The notes under the pieces were generated by a model, which had not been told where the DNA came from, searched no databases, and saw nothing but the letters and a program-made list of their open reading frames with translations. Position numbers and translations under genes: made by a program. 64,000 nucleotides of DNA from Bog-473 sp963730395 (GTDB taxonomy: Bacteria; Actinomycetota; Acidimicrobiia; Acidimicrobiales; RAAP-2), in contig CAVSSK010000011.1 of the NCBI GenBank assembly GCA_963730395.1, positions 62,001 through 126,000 on the forward strand, in the 5' to 3' direction. Positions 8,081-17,860 of the stretch are shown piece after piece. How positions within the stretch are numbered: position 1 is the first letter of the stretch; each line of letters opens with the position of its first letter.

Positions 8081-8821
8081 CTAAGCCTTCTTGGGCCCTC
8101 GAAGTCGGCCCCAAATGACGAAGTCGTCTGCCAGTACAACGACCCGGTGCCCCGGGGCGAACTCGTCGCAGTAAGCCAAACCCTGCTCTGCGGTTTCTTC
8201 CTCGCTGTCGCCGCGAGCCACAAAATGAAGATCACCGAGAGCGGGGATCTGCGACGAGGCAAGCTCCACTCGGCCCTTTTCCAAACGGGTCAGTTCCACT
8301 TCAGTAGAAGGGTAGGCGACTGTCGCAAGCGCACCCCGCACTCCGTGTGCCCGCAGAGCCCACTTGCCGACCTCGACAAGGCCATACAGCAGCAAGCCAA
8401 GCCCGATCCATCCTGGAGCCCCAATGTCTGCATTCCCGCCACCTAGGGCCGCGTCGGTCGGACTGGCCCGGTTGTAGTAAACGACGACGTGCTTACCAAC
8501 GCTGTAGGACCCACAGTCGGTCCCACCCGTGCCGAGATTGTCCCGGACTTGATGTCCGGATCGAGTGGAGAACTCGACCTGCACGTGTGGAGTGTCTTCC
8601 CCTGCACAACCCGGCCCATCGTTGCCAACAACCAGCGCAGACACTCGAACGCCGTGTGCAGTAAGCCAGTCGATATGCGATGACGCAAGATTGAAAACTG
8701 TGAGCCCTCCCGCAAGCAATCCGACACCGAGCAGAAGACGAAGTCGTGCTCGCCGCCGGCGCATACAGAGACGCTTACGCGCTCGGTTCTCGGCGCTCTC
8801 AACAGTTAGCGTTTTCGCCAT
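8081..8821 (-). CDS. DUF3592-type membrane protein
   Basis: The protein has 246 residues from the ATG at 8819-8821. A basic N-terminus (RARKRLCMRRRRARLRLLL) precedes a transmembrane helix. Then comes an exported stretch with HVQVEFSTRSGHQV and SVGKHVVVYYNRASPTDAAL, which matches the DUF3592 pattern, and a second helix (GWIGLGLLLYGLVEVG). The C-terminal ~80 residues are probably cytoplasmic. No obvious ribosome-binding site is present, so the start is uncertain. Function is unknown, and similar proteins are common in actinobacteria. Confidence 0.65.
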   Translation of the reverse strand: MAKTLTVESAENRARKRLCMRRRRARLRLLLGVGLLAGGLTVFNLASSHIDWLTAHGVRVSALVVGNDGPGCAGEDTPHVQVEFSTRSGHQVRDNLGTGGTDCGSYSVGKHVVVYYNRASPTDAALGGGNADIGAPGWIGLGLLLYGLVEVGKWALRAHGVRGALATVAYPSTEVELTRLEKGRVELASSQIPALGDLHFVARGDSEEETAEQGLAYCDEFAPGHRVVVLADDFVIWGRLRGPKKA

Positions 8822-8948
8822 AGGAGAGTAGAAGGTTACCGAACGCGATCGGAATTTGACGACACCGCCCGGTGCCCCTGTACGCATCGGATAGTGGGGA
8901 CACTTTCACCTCTTCGTTCCCGGACTTCTCCGTGTCATGCTTGCCACT

Positions 8949-9317
8949 ATGGCAAGGAGCCGAACGCCTCAGGACAAGAAGATCCAGAGCTACCAGAAGG
9001 ATGGGCGCAACTCTTATGGCGAGAACGACAAGGCGTCCCGAAAGGCTATTCCGGCCCGCAAAGCCTGGGTCAACCGTACCTACCGGCGCGCTGTCCGACA
9101 GCTAACACGGACCGAGGCGGACCAGATCGAATACCTTTCTGACGACGTTGGTTTTGTCCGTCGGAAACCGTGGAAGAAGTCGCCGGATCGTTCCCTCGGT
9201 CAACATCTGAACAACAAGTGGCGCGTGCGCCAGGAGCGCGGAGGCAACGAACCTTCCACAAGTGAACTGCGCCAGGAGGCTGCTCGCAGATCCGATCGCG
9301 CACGGGGGCGCTCCTAG
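8949..9317 (+). CDS. Small basic hypothetical protein
   Basis: The protein has 122 residues starting MARSRTPQDKKIQSYQKDGR. It is rich in Lys and Arg, with no membrane segment. Conserved-looking motifs include GENDKASRK and VNRTYRRAVRQLTRTEAD. Similar short basic proteins are scattered through actinobacterial accessory regions, but I do not know a function. Its N-terminal basic, helical character would fit nucleic-acid binding, which is speculative. Confidence 0.55.
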   Translation: MARSRTPQDKKIQSYQKDGRNSYGENDKASRKAIPARKAWVNRTYRRAVRQLTRTEADQIEYLSDDVGFVRRKPWKKSPDRSLGQHLNNKWRVRQERGGNEPSTSELRQEAARRSDRARGRS

Positions 9318-9377
9318 CCCCGTACGACGCTGCCGGATAGGCGGCTACCTCCTCACCCACCCGGCATCCGGCAATAT

Positions 9378-9962
9378 TTGCTGGTGCCGGATAAGGGGTT
9401 CACGGAGTTTCGATCTGCAAGGGTCACCCCACCCGGGACTTCTGTCGGACGACGCGTCCTGGTCTCTGGCTTGGCCGGAGCGGGCAAAAGCACGTTCTCG
9501 CGAGCGCTGTCGGCCAAAACTGGCCTTCCCGTCATCCATCTCGACATCCACTTCTGGAAACCGGGCTGGAGGGAGCCGTCTGTGGACGAGTGGCGGGAGA
9601 AGCAGCGGGGCCTCCTCACCGGCGACGACTGGATCGCTGACGGCAACTACCACGCCACCCTCGATCTTCGGCTTGAGCGCGCTGACACAGTCGTGTACCT
9701 CGATACGCCATGGTGGGTCTGTGCACGGCGAGCATTAGTCCGCGGGGTTCGCAAGCGTGCGGTTGGCTTCCAGCTGCCTAACGGCTGCGACGAGTCGGCT
9801 TTGCGACGGTTGCGCGACGAATGGTCGCTGGCCTGGCGCATCTGGCGAGTCCGCCGATCTGACCGCGAACTCGAATTTAGAACACTGTCGCGGCAGGGTA
9901 ACCACGTGGCGCTGTACGTTCTCCGTTCCAAGCGTGACGTCCGTGACTTCCTCAGTGCATAA
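9378..9962 (+). CDS. P-loop kinase of the FlaR/topology-modulation type
   Basis: The protein has up to 194 residues. The Walker A motif is GLAGAGKST (about residues 31-39). It is followed by the hallmarks of this adenylate-kinase-like group: LPVIHLDIHFWKPGW, then DDWIADGNYHATLDLRLERAD, then VYLDTPWW. The group is commonly annotated as topology modulation or FlaR proteins, but its real substrate is unknown. The only upstream start is a TTG at 9378 with no clear ribosome-binding site, so a start closer to the P-loop is possible. Confidence 0.75.
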   Translation: MLVPDKGFTEFRSARVTPPGTSVGRRVLVSGLAGAGKSTFSRALSAKTGLPVIHLDIHFWKPGWREPSVDEWREKQRGLLTGDDWIADGNYHATLDLRLERADTVVYLDTPWWVCARRALVRGVRKRAVGFQLPNGCDESALRRLRDEWSLAWRIWRVRRSDRELEFRTLSRQGNHVALYVLRSKRDVRDFLSA

Positions 9963-10043
9963 GTGCCGTTATCGAACGATCTCATGGGTGCCCCCGAACG
10001 CCCGGACTGGGCGCACCTCCGAAAGACCCGCCAAACTGATGTC

Positions 10044-10835
10044 GTGAGGGATGGAATATCCGACTTGCGGCTTGCAATTGAGGCTGGCCGATGACGCCGA
10101 CAAGATGAGCATGGCTGTATTCGCGGCGGGAAACTTTGACCATTCGACCAAACCGGACGGTTCGCCAACCATTCCAGTTGAGGAAGCAATAGAGGAACAC
10201 CTTCGCATTGTCTTGGCCCGCGACCGTCCCGAAGACGGCTTTCTAGGTGAAGAGGGCGGTCAATCTGGCGATAGATCAACTTGCTGGATGGTCGATCCGA
10301 TCGATGGGACCGAGTCTTCATCCATGGCGGAGCCGCCTGGGGGACTCAGATCGCACTCCAGGTTGATGGTGATCTCAAACTGGGTGTTACCAGTGCACCC
10401 GCAGTAAGGAGCCGTTGGTGGGGTGCCTCCGGTCAGGGAGCGTGGACCAGCAACGAACCTTCAGGAATGCAGTCATGGAAGGTCTCATCTGGTGACACTC
10501 GGGAGAGGTTGCGGTGGAGCTGTCATCCTCCACTTGATGTGGTCGATGCTGGCTGGCGTCGATTGGCCTCTCCACTTCATGAGATTGGTGACTACATCGC
10601 GCCGACCCAGCACGCTGCCCTGATGGTCATGGAGGGTCTTATTGAGGTGTCCTTGCAGTTTGAGGGAGCGGCTTGGGATTACGCAGCGTTCGCCGCCGCA
10701 GTTCATGCCGCGGGTGGTCGATTCAGTTACCTTGACACTTCGACCGAACTTAGCGGGGTTCGGCCAGCTCTCTTTACAAACGGATCAGCCCACGATCGGG
10801 CCATTGCCGCTCTGGCGTCAAGCCCCGTTGCCTAG
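10044..10835 (+). pseudogene. HisN/inositol-monophosphatase-like gene with two frameshifts
   Basis: Joining three frames gives a protein like histidinol-phosphatase or IMPase. DLRLAIEA (from a GTG at 10044) shifts near 10086 to ADDADKMSMAVFAAG. The metal-binding DPIDGT follows at about 10300, and a second shift near 10315 leads to VFIHGGAAWGTQIALQVDG and AAWDYAAFAAAVHAAGG. The expected acidic motifs (GEEGG, DPIDGT, WDYAA) are all there, so the fold was complete before the shifts. Two separate indels suggest real decay, though assembly error cannot be excluded. Confidence 0.65.
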
Positions 10836-11118
10836 CTGGCCAAACTGCCCCAGTCCATTGATACTTCTCTCAGGGTCCACCGCTTGATTGCTGGTCCTTA
10901 TTAGCTTCGGGAGTGCTGGCTGGTTCGGCCTGACTTGGAGTCCCATGACACCCTCGGGTGTCGTCGACCGAAACCTCCAGTCGCACATTCAAAGCGGCAC
11001 GTCCCGTCTCCGAGTTGGGGTGATTGGTCCGGCTTGCAGCAACAAGCCTGGACCGCCCGTCGCTCCGATCCGGAACGGCCGTGCCATCCCTCAACACCAT
11101 TACGAGAAGGGATGACCA

Positions 11119-11826
11119 ATGACCATCGTAGAAGCTGCACGTGGGATCACCGGTGGAGTCGACACGCATCGCGACGTCCACGTCGCGGCCGCCCTCGACC
11201 CGCTCGGCGGCCTGCTCGGTTCGGACAGCTTTGCGACGACTCGGCCGGCTACAAGGTGCTGCTCAAATGGCTCGAATCCTTCGGTGAGGTGACCAAGATC
11301 GGTATAGAAGGCACGGGCTCGTATGGTTCGGGACTCTCGCGCTACCTGCGCCGGGTGGGAGTGACGGTCATCGAAGTCGACCGGCCCAATCGAGAGGAGC
11401 ACCGCCGCAGCGGCAAGTCCGATCCCCTCGACGCCGTCGAGGCGGCCCGTGCGGCGCTCAGCGGACGGGCGAGCGGGCACCCCAAGTCGAGGGATGGTGC
11501 CGTCGAGGCGATCCGGGTCCTCGTGGTCGCCAAGCGTTCAGCCCGCCAGGCCAGGGTGAAGGCCCTCACCCAGATGCGCCACCTCGGCTACAGCGCACCT
11601 GAGCAGCTCCGTCCCCGATCTGTTGGACCTCTTCGGTGTCGGCCCGACACCGCGGCCGCCCTCGTCATGGCCGCCGGCGACAACCCCGAACGCCTCCACT
11701 CAGAGGCAGCCTGGGCGCATCTGTGCGGCGCCGGCGATCGTGGCAGACCGGCACTTCGGTGTCACCTTCGGCGGGGAACCCGACGCGCGTTCTGGGGCGC
11801 TTTTCATCAGCGCCAACCTCTAATGA
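11119..11826 (+). mobile_element. Decayed IS110-family transposase
   Basis: The ATG at 11119 has GAGAAGGG upstream and opens ITGGVDTHRDVHVAAALDPL, the DEDD-type N-terminus of IS110 transposases. A shift near 11220 leads to GYKVLLKWLESFG, IEGTGSYG, VDRPNR and GKSDPLDAVEAARAALSG. After MRHL the usual central ~100+ residues are missing. The frame resumes in mixed phases with PDTAAALVMAAGDNPERLHS, the Transposase_20 C-domain. At least two shifts and an internal deletion mean it is inactive. IS110 elements lack terminal inverted repeats, so the ends cannot be set precisely. Confidence 0.8.
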
Positions 11827-11979
11827 CGCGGCACAAAGCGGTCGCCCGTACCTCAGCCGCGGTACAGGCCGAATGCCCGGATATGTCACCGGCGGAGGGC
11901 GCCGGCGCTCTACTGCCAAATCCGAAGTGCGAATCGGGGGTGGCGTGCGCCGCCACCCCCGCTCGCTCTGTCGGCCGCC

Positions 11980-13299
11980 TTAGCTGTACGTGGAGTGCGT
12001 CGTTGTAAAGGTCGGGTAGTTGCCGAAGCCGAGGTAGTCGGGTGGGGAGACCCAGACGCCTGCCGGGTTGTCGGGGGCGAAGCCCTGGGCGACCGCATTG
12101 TCGGAGTTGTTGGAAAAGGCGCTGTTGGCGACCGTCGTTGGTCCGTCCCACACGATCAATCCGCCACCCGCCGTGAACGCGGAGTTACCCGTCACGATGC
12201 TGTTGTTGATGTTCATGGGACCCCCCCCAGCAAAGATGCCTCCGCCGACGAATACCGAATTGTTGGCTCGGATGATGGAGTTGTTGATTGTCGTCGTGCC
12301 CGTGTTGGACAGCCCGTTGGACAGCCCCCCACCGCCGCAGAAGCATCCCGACCCACCAATGGAAGAGTTACTCGAGAGGATGGACGCGGCGATCGTCGCC
12401 GTGCCGTTGTTATTGATCCCGCCGCCGGCACCGCCAACGTTACCCGACACACTCGAAAAATTGAGCTTCGCCGTGCCCTGATTCTCGATGCCGCCGCCAT
12501 TGCCGCCGCTAGCAGTGCTGTTACCCGACACACTCGAAAAATTGAGCTTCGCCGTGCCCTGATTCTCGATGCCGCCGCCATTGCCGCCGCTAGCAGTGCT
12601 GTTACCCGACACACTCGAAACATTGAGCGTCACAACCGCTTGTACGTCGTTCACGATGCCACCACCGTCACCGGATCCCCCGACGTTGTTTGACACGATG
12701 GAGTTGTTGAGGGTCAGGCTGCCGGGAGCACCCGTACAGAGACCGTAGGCCTGGAAACCGGGGTTGTCGCCGCAATTGAGGATGCCGCCCGCGCCATTGG
12801 TGGCGGTGTTATTCGACACCGTCGAACCGTTCAGGGTCAACTGACCCATGTTAAACACGCCGCCTATGCTGTACGCAGTGTTGTGCGTCACAGTCGAATG
12901 GTTCAGGGTCAACTGACTATGGTTCCAGATGCCACCGCCAAGGCTGTCGATACCAACGCCGTTCTCGATAACCAGGTTGTTCAAGACCACGGTTCCAGCA
13001 ATGACGTTGAGCGTCGCCCCGTACGTCGTCGGGACGCCGCCACCGTCGAGAATCGCGGGGCCGGACAACGTCAAGTTATTGACGATGTAGAAGTTCCCTG
13101 TGCAGGTTCCGCTGACGAGGAGCGTCGAGCCGGCAGGCGCGGAATTGATCGCATCCTGCAAGTTGTCGGCCGGGCAGTTCACCGTGATCCCGGCGGGGCT
13201 CGCGCCTGCGGGGGCGGCACCCGAAACTGCCAGAGAACCGCCTGCCATCAGACTCCCAGTGGCCGCAACGAATAGAACACATGAGCGAAAGAAACGCAT
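11980..13299 (-). CDS. Secreted right-handed parallel beta-helix protein
   Basis: The protein has 439 residues from the ATG at 13297-13299. A signal peptide (MRFFRSCVLFVAATGSLMAGG and following) is followed by a single-stranded beta-helix of ~25-30-residue coils with the recurring pattern LTLNHSTVTHN, LTLNGSTVSNN, LNFSSVSGN. Each pattern is followed by a GGGI segment, as in pectate-lyase-like and polymorphic membrane protein repeats. No anchor or catalytic site is evident. Two coils are encoded by identical 81-bp units (12440-12601). It is likely a cell-surface or matrix protein. Asn is unusually common for a high-G+C genome, which suggests transfer. Confidence 0.75.
   Translation of the reverse strand: MRFFRSCVLFVAATGSLMAGGSLAVSGAAPAGASPAGITVNCPADNLQDAINSAPAGSTLLVSGTCTGNFYIVNNLTLSGPAILDGGGVPTTYGATLNVIAGTVVLNNLVIENGVGIDSLGGGIWNHSQLTLNHSTVTHNTAYSIGGVFNMGQLTLNGSTVSNNTATNGAGGILNCGDNPGFQAYGLCTGAPGSLTLNNSIVSNNVGGSGDGGGIVNDVQAVVTLNVSSVSGNSTASGGNGGGIENQGTAKLNFSSVSGNSTASGGNGGGIENQGTAKLNFSSVSGNVGGAGGGINNNGTATIAASILSSNSSIGGSGCFCGGGGLSNGLSNTGTTTINNSIIRANNSVFVGGGIFAGGGPMNINNSIVTGNSAFTAGGGLIVWDGPTTVANSAFSNNSDNAVAQGFAPDNPAGVWVSPPDYLGFGNYPTFTTTHSTYS
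12440..12601 (-). repeat. Two identical 81-bp tandem units inside the beta-helix gene
   Basis: Positions 12440-12520 and 12521-12601 are identical copies encoding one 27-residue coil (SVSGNSTASGGNGGGI plus a short tail). A partial third copy starts at 12602 and diverges after ~20 nt. Exact identity implies a recent duplication. Confidence 0.9.
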
Positions 13300-13634
13300 C
13301 GCCAGTCTGCCCCCTCCCGGTTCGGCGGCGACGGATCGCCGCAAGTGCGTTCCCTCCGAACGCAAGGCGAGCATCATACAGATGGAATACATCCGCCTAG
13401 CAATACTGTTTGTTCGGTCGTTGTGATTTGGTGTCGTAGTCGGCTTCGGACTTCAGCCTGACCTAAGGCGTGTCCCCGGTGACGTAAACCGGGGCACGCT
13501 CGCGATGACCTGCCAGTTAGTCTGCGGCTTGAGGGCGTCACCTAGTCTCAGGACTGCCCCCGTACATTGCCGGCTCTGGGAGCCGTCTGGGAAGCCGCCT
13601 CTAGCGATCCAGTCGACCCGGACGTATAGGCGAA
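13300..13634. other. Gene-free stretch upstream of the beta-helix gene
   Basis: I see no gene here. It holds the promoter region of the leftward beta-helix gene and the stem-loop at 13470-13497, which may end the leftward sigma/partner transcript. Confidence 0.5.
13470..13497 (-). terminator. Stem-loop downstream of the sigma-factor pair
   Basis: GTGTCCCCGGT (13470-13480) pairs with ACCGGGGCAC (13488-13497), with one bulged T and a 7-nt loop. It lies ~140 bp past the end of the leftward membrane-partner gene. Confidence 0.45.
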
Positions 13635-14442
13635 TCAATCGCTACCGAAAGATGTCCCAACACCGGGGACTCCGCCCGCGTTCACCACGGTCGCGCCAGG
13701 GTGTTGTGCCCTCAGATCGAGTAGGGAGAGATTGGCAGGAGTCGCGGGCAGGTACTCGTAGGTCAGGAAGTGCACGGTCTCTGAGCACTGTCCCTGCTGA
13801 CACGCCACCGTCGTCTGAAGGAGCAGGGGGTGGTAGTCGCTCTTGGCGACGTCATAGGTGCCATTGGCGAGCCCGCCACCTTCCGGCAGACCCGACAATG
13901 ACAAGACGTAGGCCGGGACCCCGTCCACGACAGCCGAACCAGCGACGTTGCGCCTGGCCCGACGAGATGAGGGAGCGGATGGTGGCGGCCGTGTCGACCG
14001 GCGGGTGGTTCGGAGGGCTGTATATCCCGACGTACATCGTGTTGGAAGCGGCGTCATAGCTGGACATCGTCGTTCCGTTCCACGCGGCTTCGTAGCCGAA
14101 CTTGACGAACCGATACGAGGATCCGGCGGCCCACAGCGCGTAGGGCTGGGCAGGACTCGACCCCACGGTGATCGTGGCGGCGACATGGAACACCGAATCG
14201 GGCGGCGGAGTGAGAGCGCCTTGAGCAGACGCGAGGATCGCTGCGTCGGCAGGACTCGGCGTGCTTCCAGCTCCCAGCACAAGAGCGAGGCTGAGGCCCA
14301 ACGCGGCAAGCCCCGCCGGCGTGCCAAGCGCAACCACTCGCCTGAGGTGGCGCCGGTGATCTCGGTGGCGCACCAGATCGGCCTCGACGGCCGCACGCAG
14401 CTCGTGGCGGAATGACTGGAGCTCAGGTTGAAGCATGGTCAT
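13635..14442 (-). CDS. Membrane-anchored partner of the adjacent ECF sigma factor (anti-sigma-like, one frameshift)
   Basis: After a cytoplasmic segment (FRHELRAAVEADLVRHRDHR) there is one transmembrane helix (LAALGLSLALVLG). An extracytoplasmic domain follows with FHVAATITVG and MYVGIYSPPNHPPVD, breaks near 13955, and resumes in another frame as NVAGSAVVDGVPAYVLSLSG, ending at 13635. The gene starts 1 bp after the sigma-factor stop codon, the classic sigma/anti-sigma arrangement. No zinc-binding anti-sigma motif is present. The outer domain vaguely resembles MucB/RseB-type lipid-sensing folds, but that is an inference. About 268 residues once corrected. Confidence 0.6.
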
Positions 14443-14443
14443 G

Positions 14444-15022
14444 TCAGAACCCTCCTAGGGCGAGATGGAGACGACGGAGCGATCGAGATACGCGCAGGCG
14501 AGCTGCGACGGGAGTGCATTGGAGGCGCCGGGCGATCTCCTTATAGGGCCGTTCCTCGACCAAGCGCAGAACGAGCAGTTCGCGCTCTGAGTCCGGGAGG
14601 TTCGCGACTTCTCGAAGGACAGCCGAGGGAAACGACAAGCGGTCGTCGACGGCCTCGAAGTCGGCGTGCACGACTGTGATCGGGAGGCCCAGACGCTCCC
14701 GAGCGCCGTACTCGACCCTTCGCTTGCGCAGGGATGACCGAAACACATTGTGAGCGATGCCATAGAGCCACGGAAGTGCGGTGCCATCGTGCTCGTCTCG
14801 GAACCGCTTTCGGCTATGCCACGCCGCCGCAAAGACCTCGGCGGTAAGATCGGCGTCATAGTCACCCACCCGGACACTCGACCAGGCGAGGATCTGGCCT
14901 ACGTGTCGGTCGTAGAGCTCGGCAAAGGCGTCAGGGTCGTCTAGGACCAATAACTCGGCGTCCGACTGCTCCGTCCATGCGCTCACACTCTGTATATGAC
15001 AGCTCAGCGGAAAATGTGTCAC
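14444..15022 (-). CDS. ECF-type RNA polymerase sigma factor
   Basis: The protein has 192 residues. Region 2 is seen in FAELYDRHVGQILAW, DLTAEVFAAAWHSRKRF and ALPWLYGIAHNVFRSSLRKR, covering core binding and -10 recognition. Region 4 is PDSERELLVLRLVEERPYKE followed by AARLRVSRSLRRL, the -35 helix-turn-helix. The start GTG at 15022 lies close behind GAGGTGA, and an alternative GTG at 14986 is possible. The sigma factor is cotranscribed with the membrane protein downstream, which probably restrains it. The target genes are unknown. Confidence 0.85.
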   Translation of the reverse strand: MTHFPLSCHIQSVSAWTEQSDAELLVLDDPDAFAELYDRHVGQILAWSSVRVGDYDADLTAEVFAAAWHSRKRFRDEHDGTALPWLYGIAHNVFRSSLRKRRVEYGARERLGLPITVVHADFEAVDDRLSFPSAVLREVANLPDSERELLVLRLVEERPYKEIARRLQCTPVAARLRVSRSLRRLHLALGGF

Positions 15023-15167
15023 GTCACCTCACAACCAGGGGCTTGGCCACGCAGGCAGCCATTCTCGAGGCCCTGAGGCACTGCCCCCTCTCGCCGGGAA
15101 GAGGATAATGCCAGTCAGGCTTGATCGGATCAGTTCCAGAACGGGCTTGGTGGCATGATTTGTCGCG

Positions 15168-16103
15168 ATGAGCCTCGAACCACCCGAGCGAACCCGCGAG
15201 TACCGCAATCACCACCTCGACAGCACACGTTGGGACCAGTTCGCACCACGCGATGACGACATCTTCGTTACGACCGCATACAAGGCTGGCACGACATGGA
15301 CGCAGCGCATCCTGGCTGCTCTGATCCTTGGACCAAAACCCCTGCCTGCCAGATTGAGCGAAATATCCCCGTGGGTCGATGCTCGGTTCATGGGACCTCT
15401 TCAACCGATTCTCGATCGTCTAGATTCACAGCGTCATCGCCGGTTCATAAAGAGCCATCTGGCTGCTGACGGGCTTCGGTTCTTCCCACAGGCCAAGTAC
15501 ATCGTCGTCGGCCGCGACACCCGGGACGTCTTCATGTCGTTGTTCAACCACTATTCGTCCTATACGGACATGATGTTCGAACTGTTCAACGACCCTGATC
15601 GGCCTGGGCCGGAATTTCCGCGTTGCCCGGCGACGCCGGGCGAGTTGTGGCCAGTGTGGGCAAAAGAAGGATGGTTCGGATGGGAATCTGATGGCTGGCC
15701 ATTCTGGTCACATCACCACCATCTCTCGACCTGGTGGGCGATACGAGAGCTTCCTAATGTGTTGTTCGTCCACTTTGGTGATCTCAAAGCCGACCCTGAA
15801 ACCGAGATGCGTCGGATTGCTGAGTTCTGCGCCATCGATGTCAGCGAGGACTCCTGGCCTGCTCTGCTCGCGACGGTCGGACTCGACGCCATGCGCGACG
15901 AAGCACGCCACTTCGATGACCCCATGGCCATGGTCTGGAAGGGCGGCGCAGACAGCTTCTTCTACAAGGGCGACAGCGGTCGATGGCGCGGGGTGTTGAC
16001 GGCCGACGATCTTGCACTCTATGAGACCTCCGCGTCGGCTCTCGATCCGGCGCTTCGACTGTGGCTCGAAGGCGGGCGCCATGCAGCCGGGATCAGAGTG
16101 TAA
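15168..16103 (+). CDS. PAPS-dependent sulfotransferase
   Basis: The protein has 311 residues and is a cytosolic-type sulfotransferase that moves sulfate from PAPS to an alcohol or amine acceptor. The 5'-phosphosulfate loop is YKAGTTWTQ, the 3'-phosphate motif is GRDTRDVFMSLFNHYSS, and KSHLAADGL holds the conserved region near the catalytic base. The late block GADSFFYKGDSGRW corresponds to the family's conserved RKGxxGDW-like motif. The acceptor cannot be inferred. It is a single-gene unit pointing away from the sigma-factor pair. Confidence 0.88.
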   Translation: MSLEPPERTREYRNHHLDSTRWDQFAPRDDDIFVTTAYKAGTTWTQRILAALILGPKPLPARLSEISPWVDARFMGPLQPILDRLDSQRHRRFIKSHLAADGLRFFPQAKYIVVGRDTRDVFMSLFNHYSSYTDMMFELFNDPDRPGPEFPRCPATPGELWPVWAKEGWFGWESDGWPFWSHHHHLSTWWAIRELPNVLFVHFGDLKADPETEMRRIAEFCAIDVSEDSWPALLATVGLDAMRDEARHFDDPMAMVWKGGADSFFYKGDSGRWRGVLTADDLALYETSASALDPALRLWLEGGRHAAGIRV

Positions 16104-16404
16104 GGACGGTTCGCGGGTGCCCCCTAGTCCACGTTGACCCTGAGGGGCCGGACTAGAGCCTGATTGGGATCAACCCTGTCGCAGCTCCGTTTCTGGGTGT
16201 CCCCAAGTGCCGGAGTGCCCCACCGTCTCGATTGGCGTACGGGGATAGGTCAAAGCGACCAGGATTGCTCTAGTCCCCAGCCCTTTTCGGGGTCGTCGAG
16301 GTCAGGCAAGTCGGTCGTGTATATCGGAATAGACATTGCCACGGGCCCTGCGGGGGCGTGCCCCTCATGGCGACCAGCAGGAGCCCACACAGTGGTGGCC
16401 TGCA
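16104..16404. other. Gene-free stretch between convergent genes
   Basis: These 300 bases separate the rightward sulfotransferase and leftward Rpf-like genes. I see no gene or strong hairpin, only a TAGTCC/GGACTA inverted pair. Confidence 0.4.
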
Positions 16405-17443
16405 TCAGCTCGTCGGGCAGGAGTCGTTCCAGGACTGGCCGCCATCGGCCTCGTAGAGCGCGATGGCGAGGTCGTCCTGCTCGGCCGGAGTTGCCTCGTT
16501 CGGGGGGACATTGATGAGCTGCGGCATGCCGGCCAGCTGGGCTGCTTCGTTCCACGTCGCCTGGCTGAATTGGAAACCGCCCATGTACGTGCCCCCCGGC
16601 GAGACGGCGCCGTAGTTGCCGCCCGACTCGGCCTGCAAGACGCATTGGAGGAAAGGGGGCAGCGGCGGGTCGCCCGACGACGTGCTGGCGCTTCCCTGTA
16701 GTGCCGTGGAGGTAGTGGCGGAAGGCGGCCGTGACGCGGCTCGAAGTGGCCGCTGCGGCAGCAGCCTTGGCCTGAGCCGCCCGGACTGCTGCTGCAGCGG
16801 CCGCGGCCTGTGCCGCCTGTTGCTGGGCCACCGCCACGGCGAGCTGGCCCGTGATCTCTGACTGCTTGGACGCGAGCTGGACCTCGATCTGGCGCGCGGC
16901 GTTGGCCAGCGTTGCCACCTGGTTGGTGGTCGCTTGATCCTGTGCCTTTTGTTGCTCGAGCGTGGCGCGTTCGGCACGCAACCCGTTCTCGTCGGCATGA
17001 AGGGCGGCGATAGTAAGGGCGATATCACCACTTGCCACTTCTTCGTACACCGCTCTCGTAGGCGCTTCCTTTTGGTTCTCGAACAGGGCCGCGGTCCCGC
17101 TGACCTCGGGGTCCAAGTTGATGTAGGCCGACATCGCTTCAGACTGAAGCCGCTTGCGATCGCTCCTCACCCGACTGATGTCGGTTTGGATCTGGTTCTC
17201 ACTGGATCCGATCACCGCCTCGTCGCGTTGGATCTTGGCGATATCGACGTCGTACTGCTGTTGGTAAGCGCCGATCTGGAGCTGCTCCAGCACGAGATCC
17301 TGGGCAATCTGGGTCGCCTGCGCTTTGAGATTGGACACTTGGTCGGCCGCGACGGGTCCCGTAGGTACGACCACCGTTGCAGTGATCGCGGTTGCGAGTG
17401 ACAGGCTCACCATCCCCGCCCCAACACCGGCGAGCCTTTCCAC
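16405..17443 (-). CDS. Coiled-coil exported protein with Rpf/transglycosylase-like domain (one frameshift)
   Basis: A signal-like helix (GMVSLSLATAITATVVVPTG) is followed by ~200 residues of coiled coil: VSNLKAQATQIAQDLVLEQL, IQTDISRVRSDRKRLQ, an Ala/Gln-rich run. At about 16695 the frame shifts, and the C-terminal domain reads CVLQAESGGNYGAV, YMGGFQFSQATWNEAA, DDLAIALYEADGG, ending at 16405. The motif AESGGNY carries the catalytic Glu of resuscitation-promoting-factor/transglycosylase-like muralytic domains. The coiled-coil plus muramidase layout resembles cell-wall remodelling proteins. About 345 residues once corrected. Confidence 0.75.
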
Positions 17444-17860
17444 TCGGCATCGGAGACCCGGCTTCGTCGTCGGGCACTTCTCGGCTGCTGGTCACGATTG
17501 GGAAACGTTTCGTCGATTTTGCATCGACAGTGCAACCCCCGGGTGGCTCGATTCCGCCAATGGTAATCGGTCAACGAGAGGCCCGCCGCCCATCGCTTAC
17601 GGCGGAGATACGACTCAGAGCGTGGGACACAAGTGCGCCCCTTTCCCGGCAATGATGCGGGGAAGCGCCAAAGAAGATGCAGACTGATGTTCGGGGACAG
17701 TCTGACCAGTAGCCTGCCTGTTCTCTTGACCCTCAGTCTCCGCCATCGGCGGAGACTGACTCTCCCGGACGCGAGCGTCGTTCCCAGAGGCGCGACGAGA
17801 GCCACGGGTATAGCGTTCGCTCGGCGGCAGAAATGGTGTCCGCAACAGGAAGGAAGGGCG
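17444..17860. other. Divergent intergenic region with hairpin
   Basis: This region lies between the leftward Rpf-like gene and the rightward double-barrel gene. No gene is supported. It holds the perfect inverted repeat at 17733-17759 and presumably both promoters. Confidence 0.5.
17733..17759. promoter_or_regulatory. Perfect 12-bp inverted repeat upstream of the ABM-domain gene
   Basis: TCAGTCTCCGCC (17733-17744) and GGCGGAGACTGA (17748-17759) are exact reverse complements around ATC. The site is ~100 bp upstream of the ATG at 17861. It could be an operator or a leader stem-loop. The 3-nt loop argues against a normal terminator. Confidence 0.5.

Noticed and set aside
12440..12622. Regular 81-bp repeats considered as a CRISPR array
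   Set aside because: The units are directly adjacent with no spacers and encode in-frame coils of a beta-helix protein.
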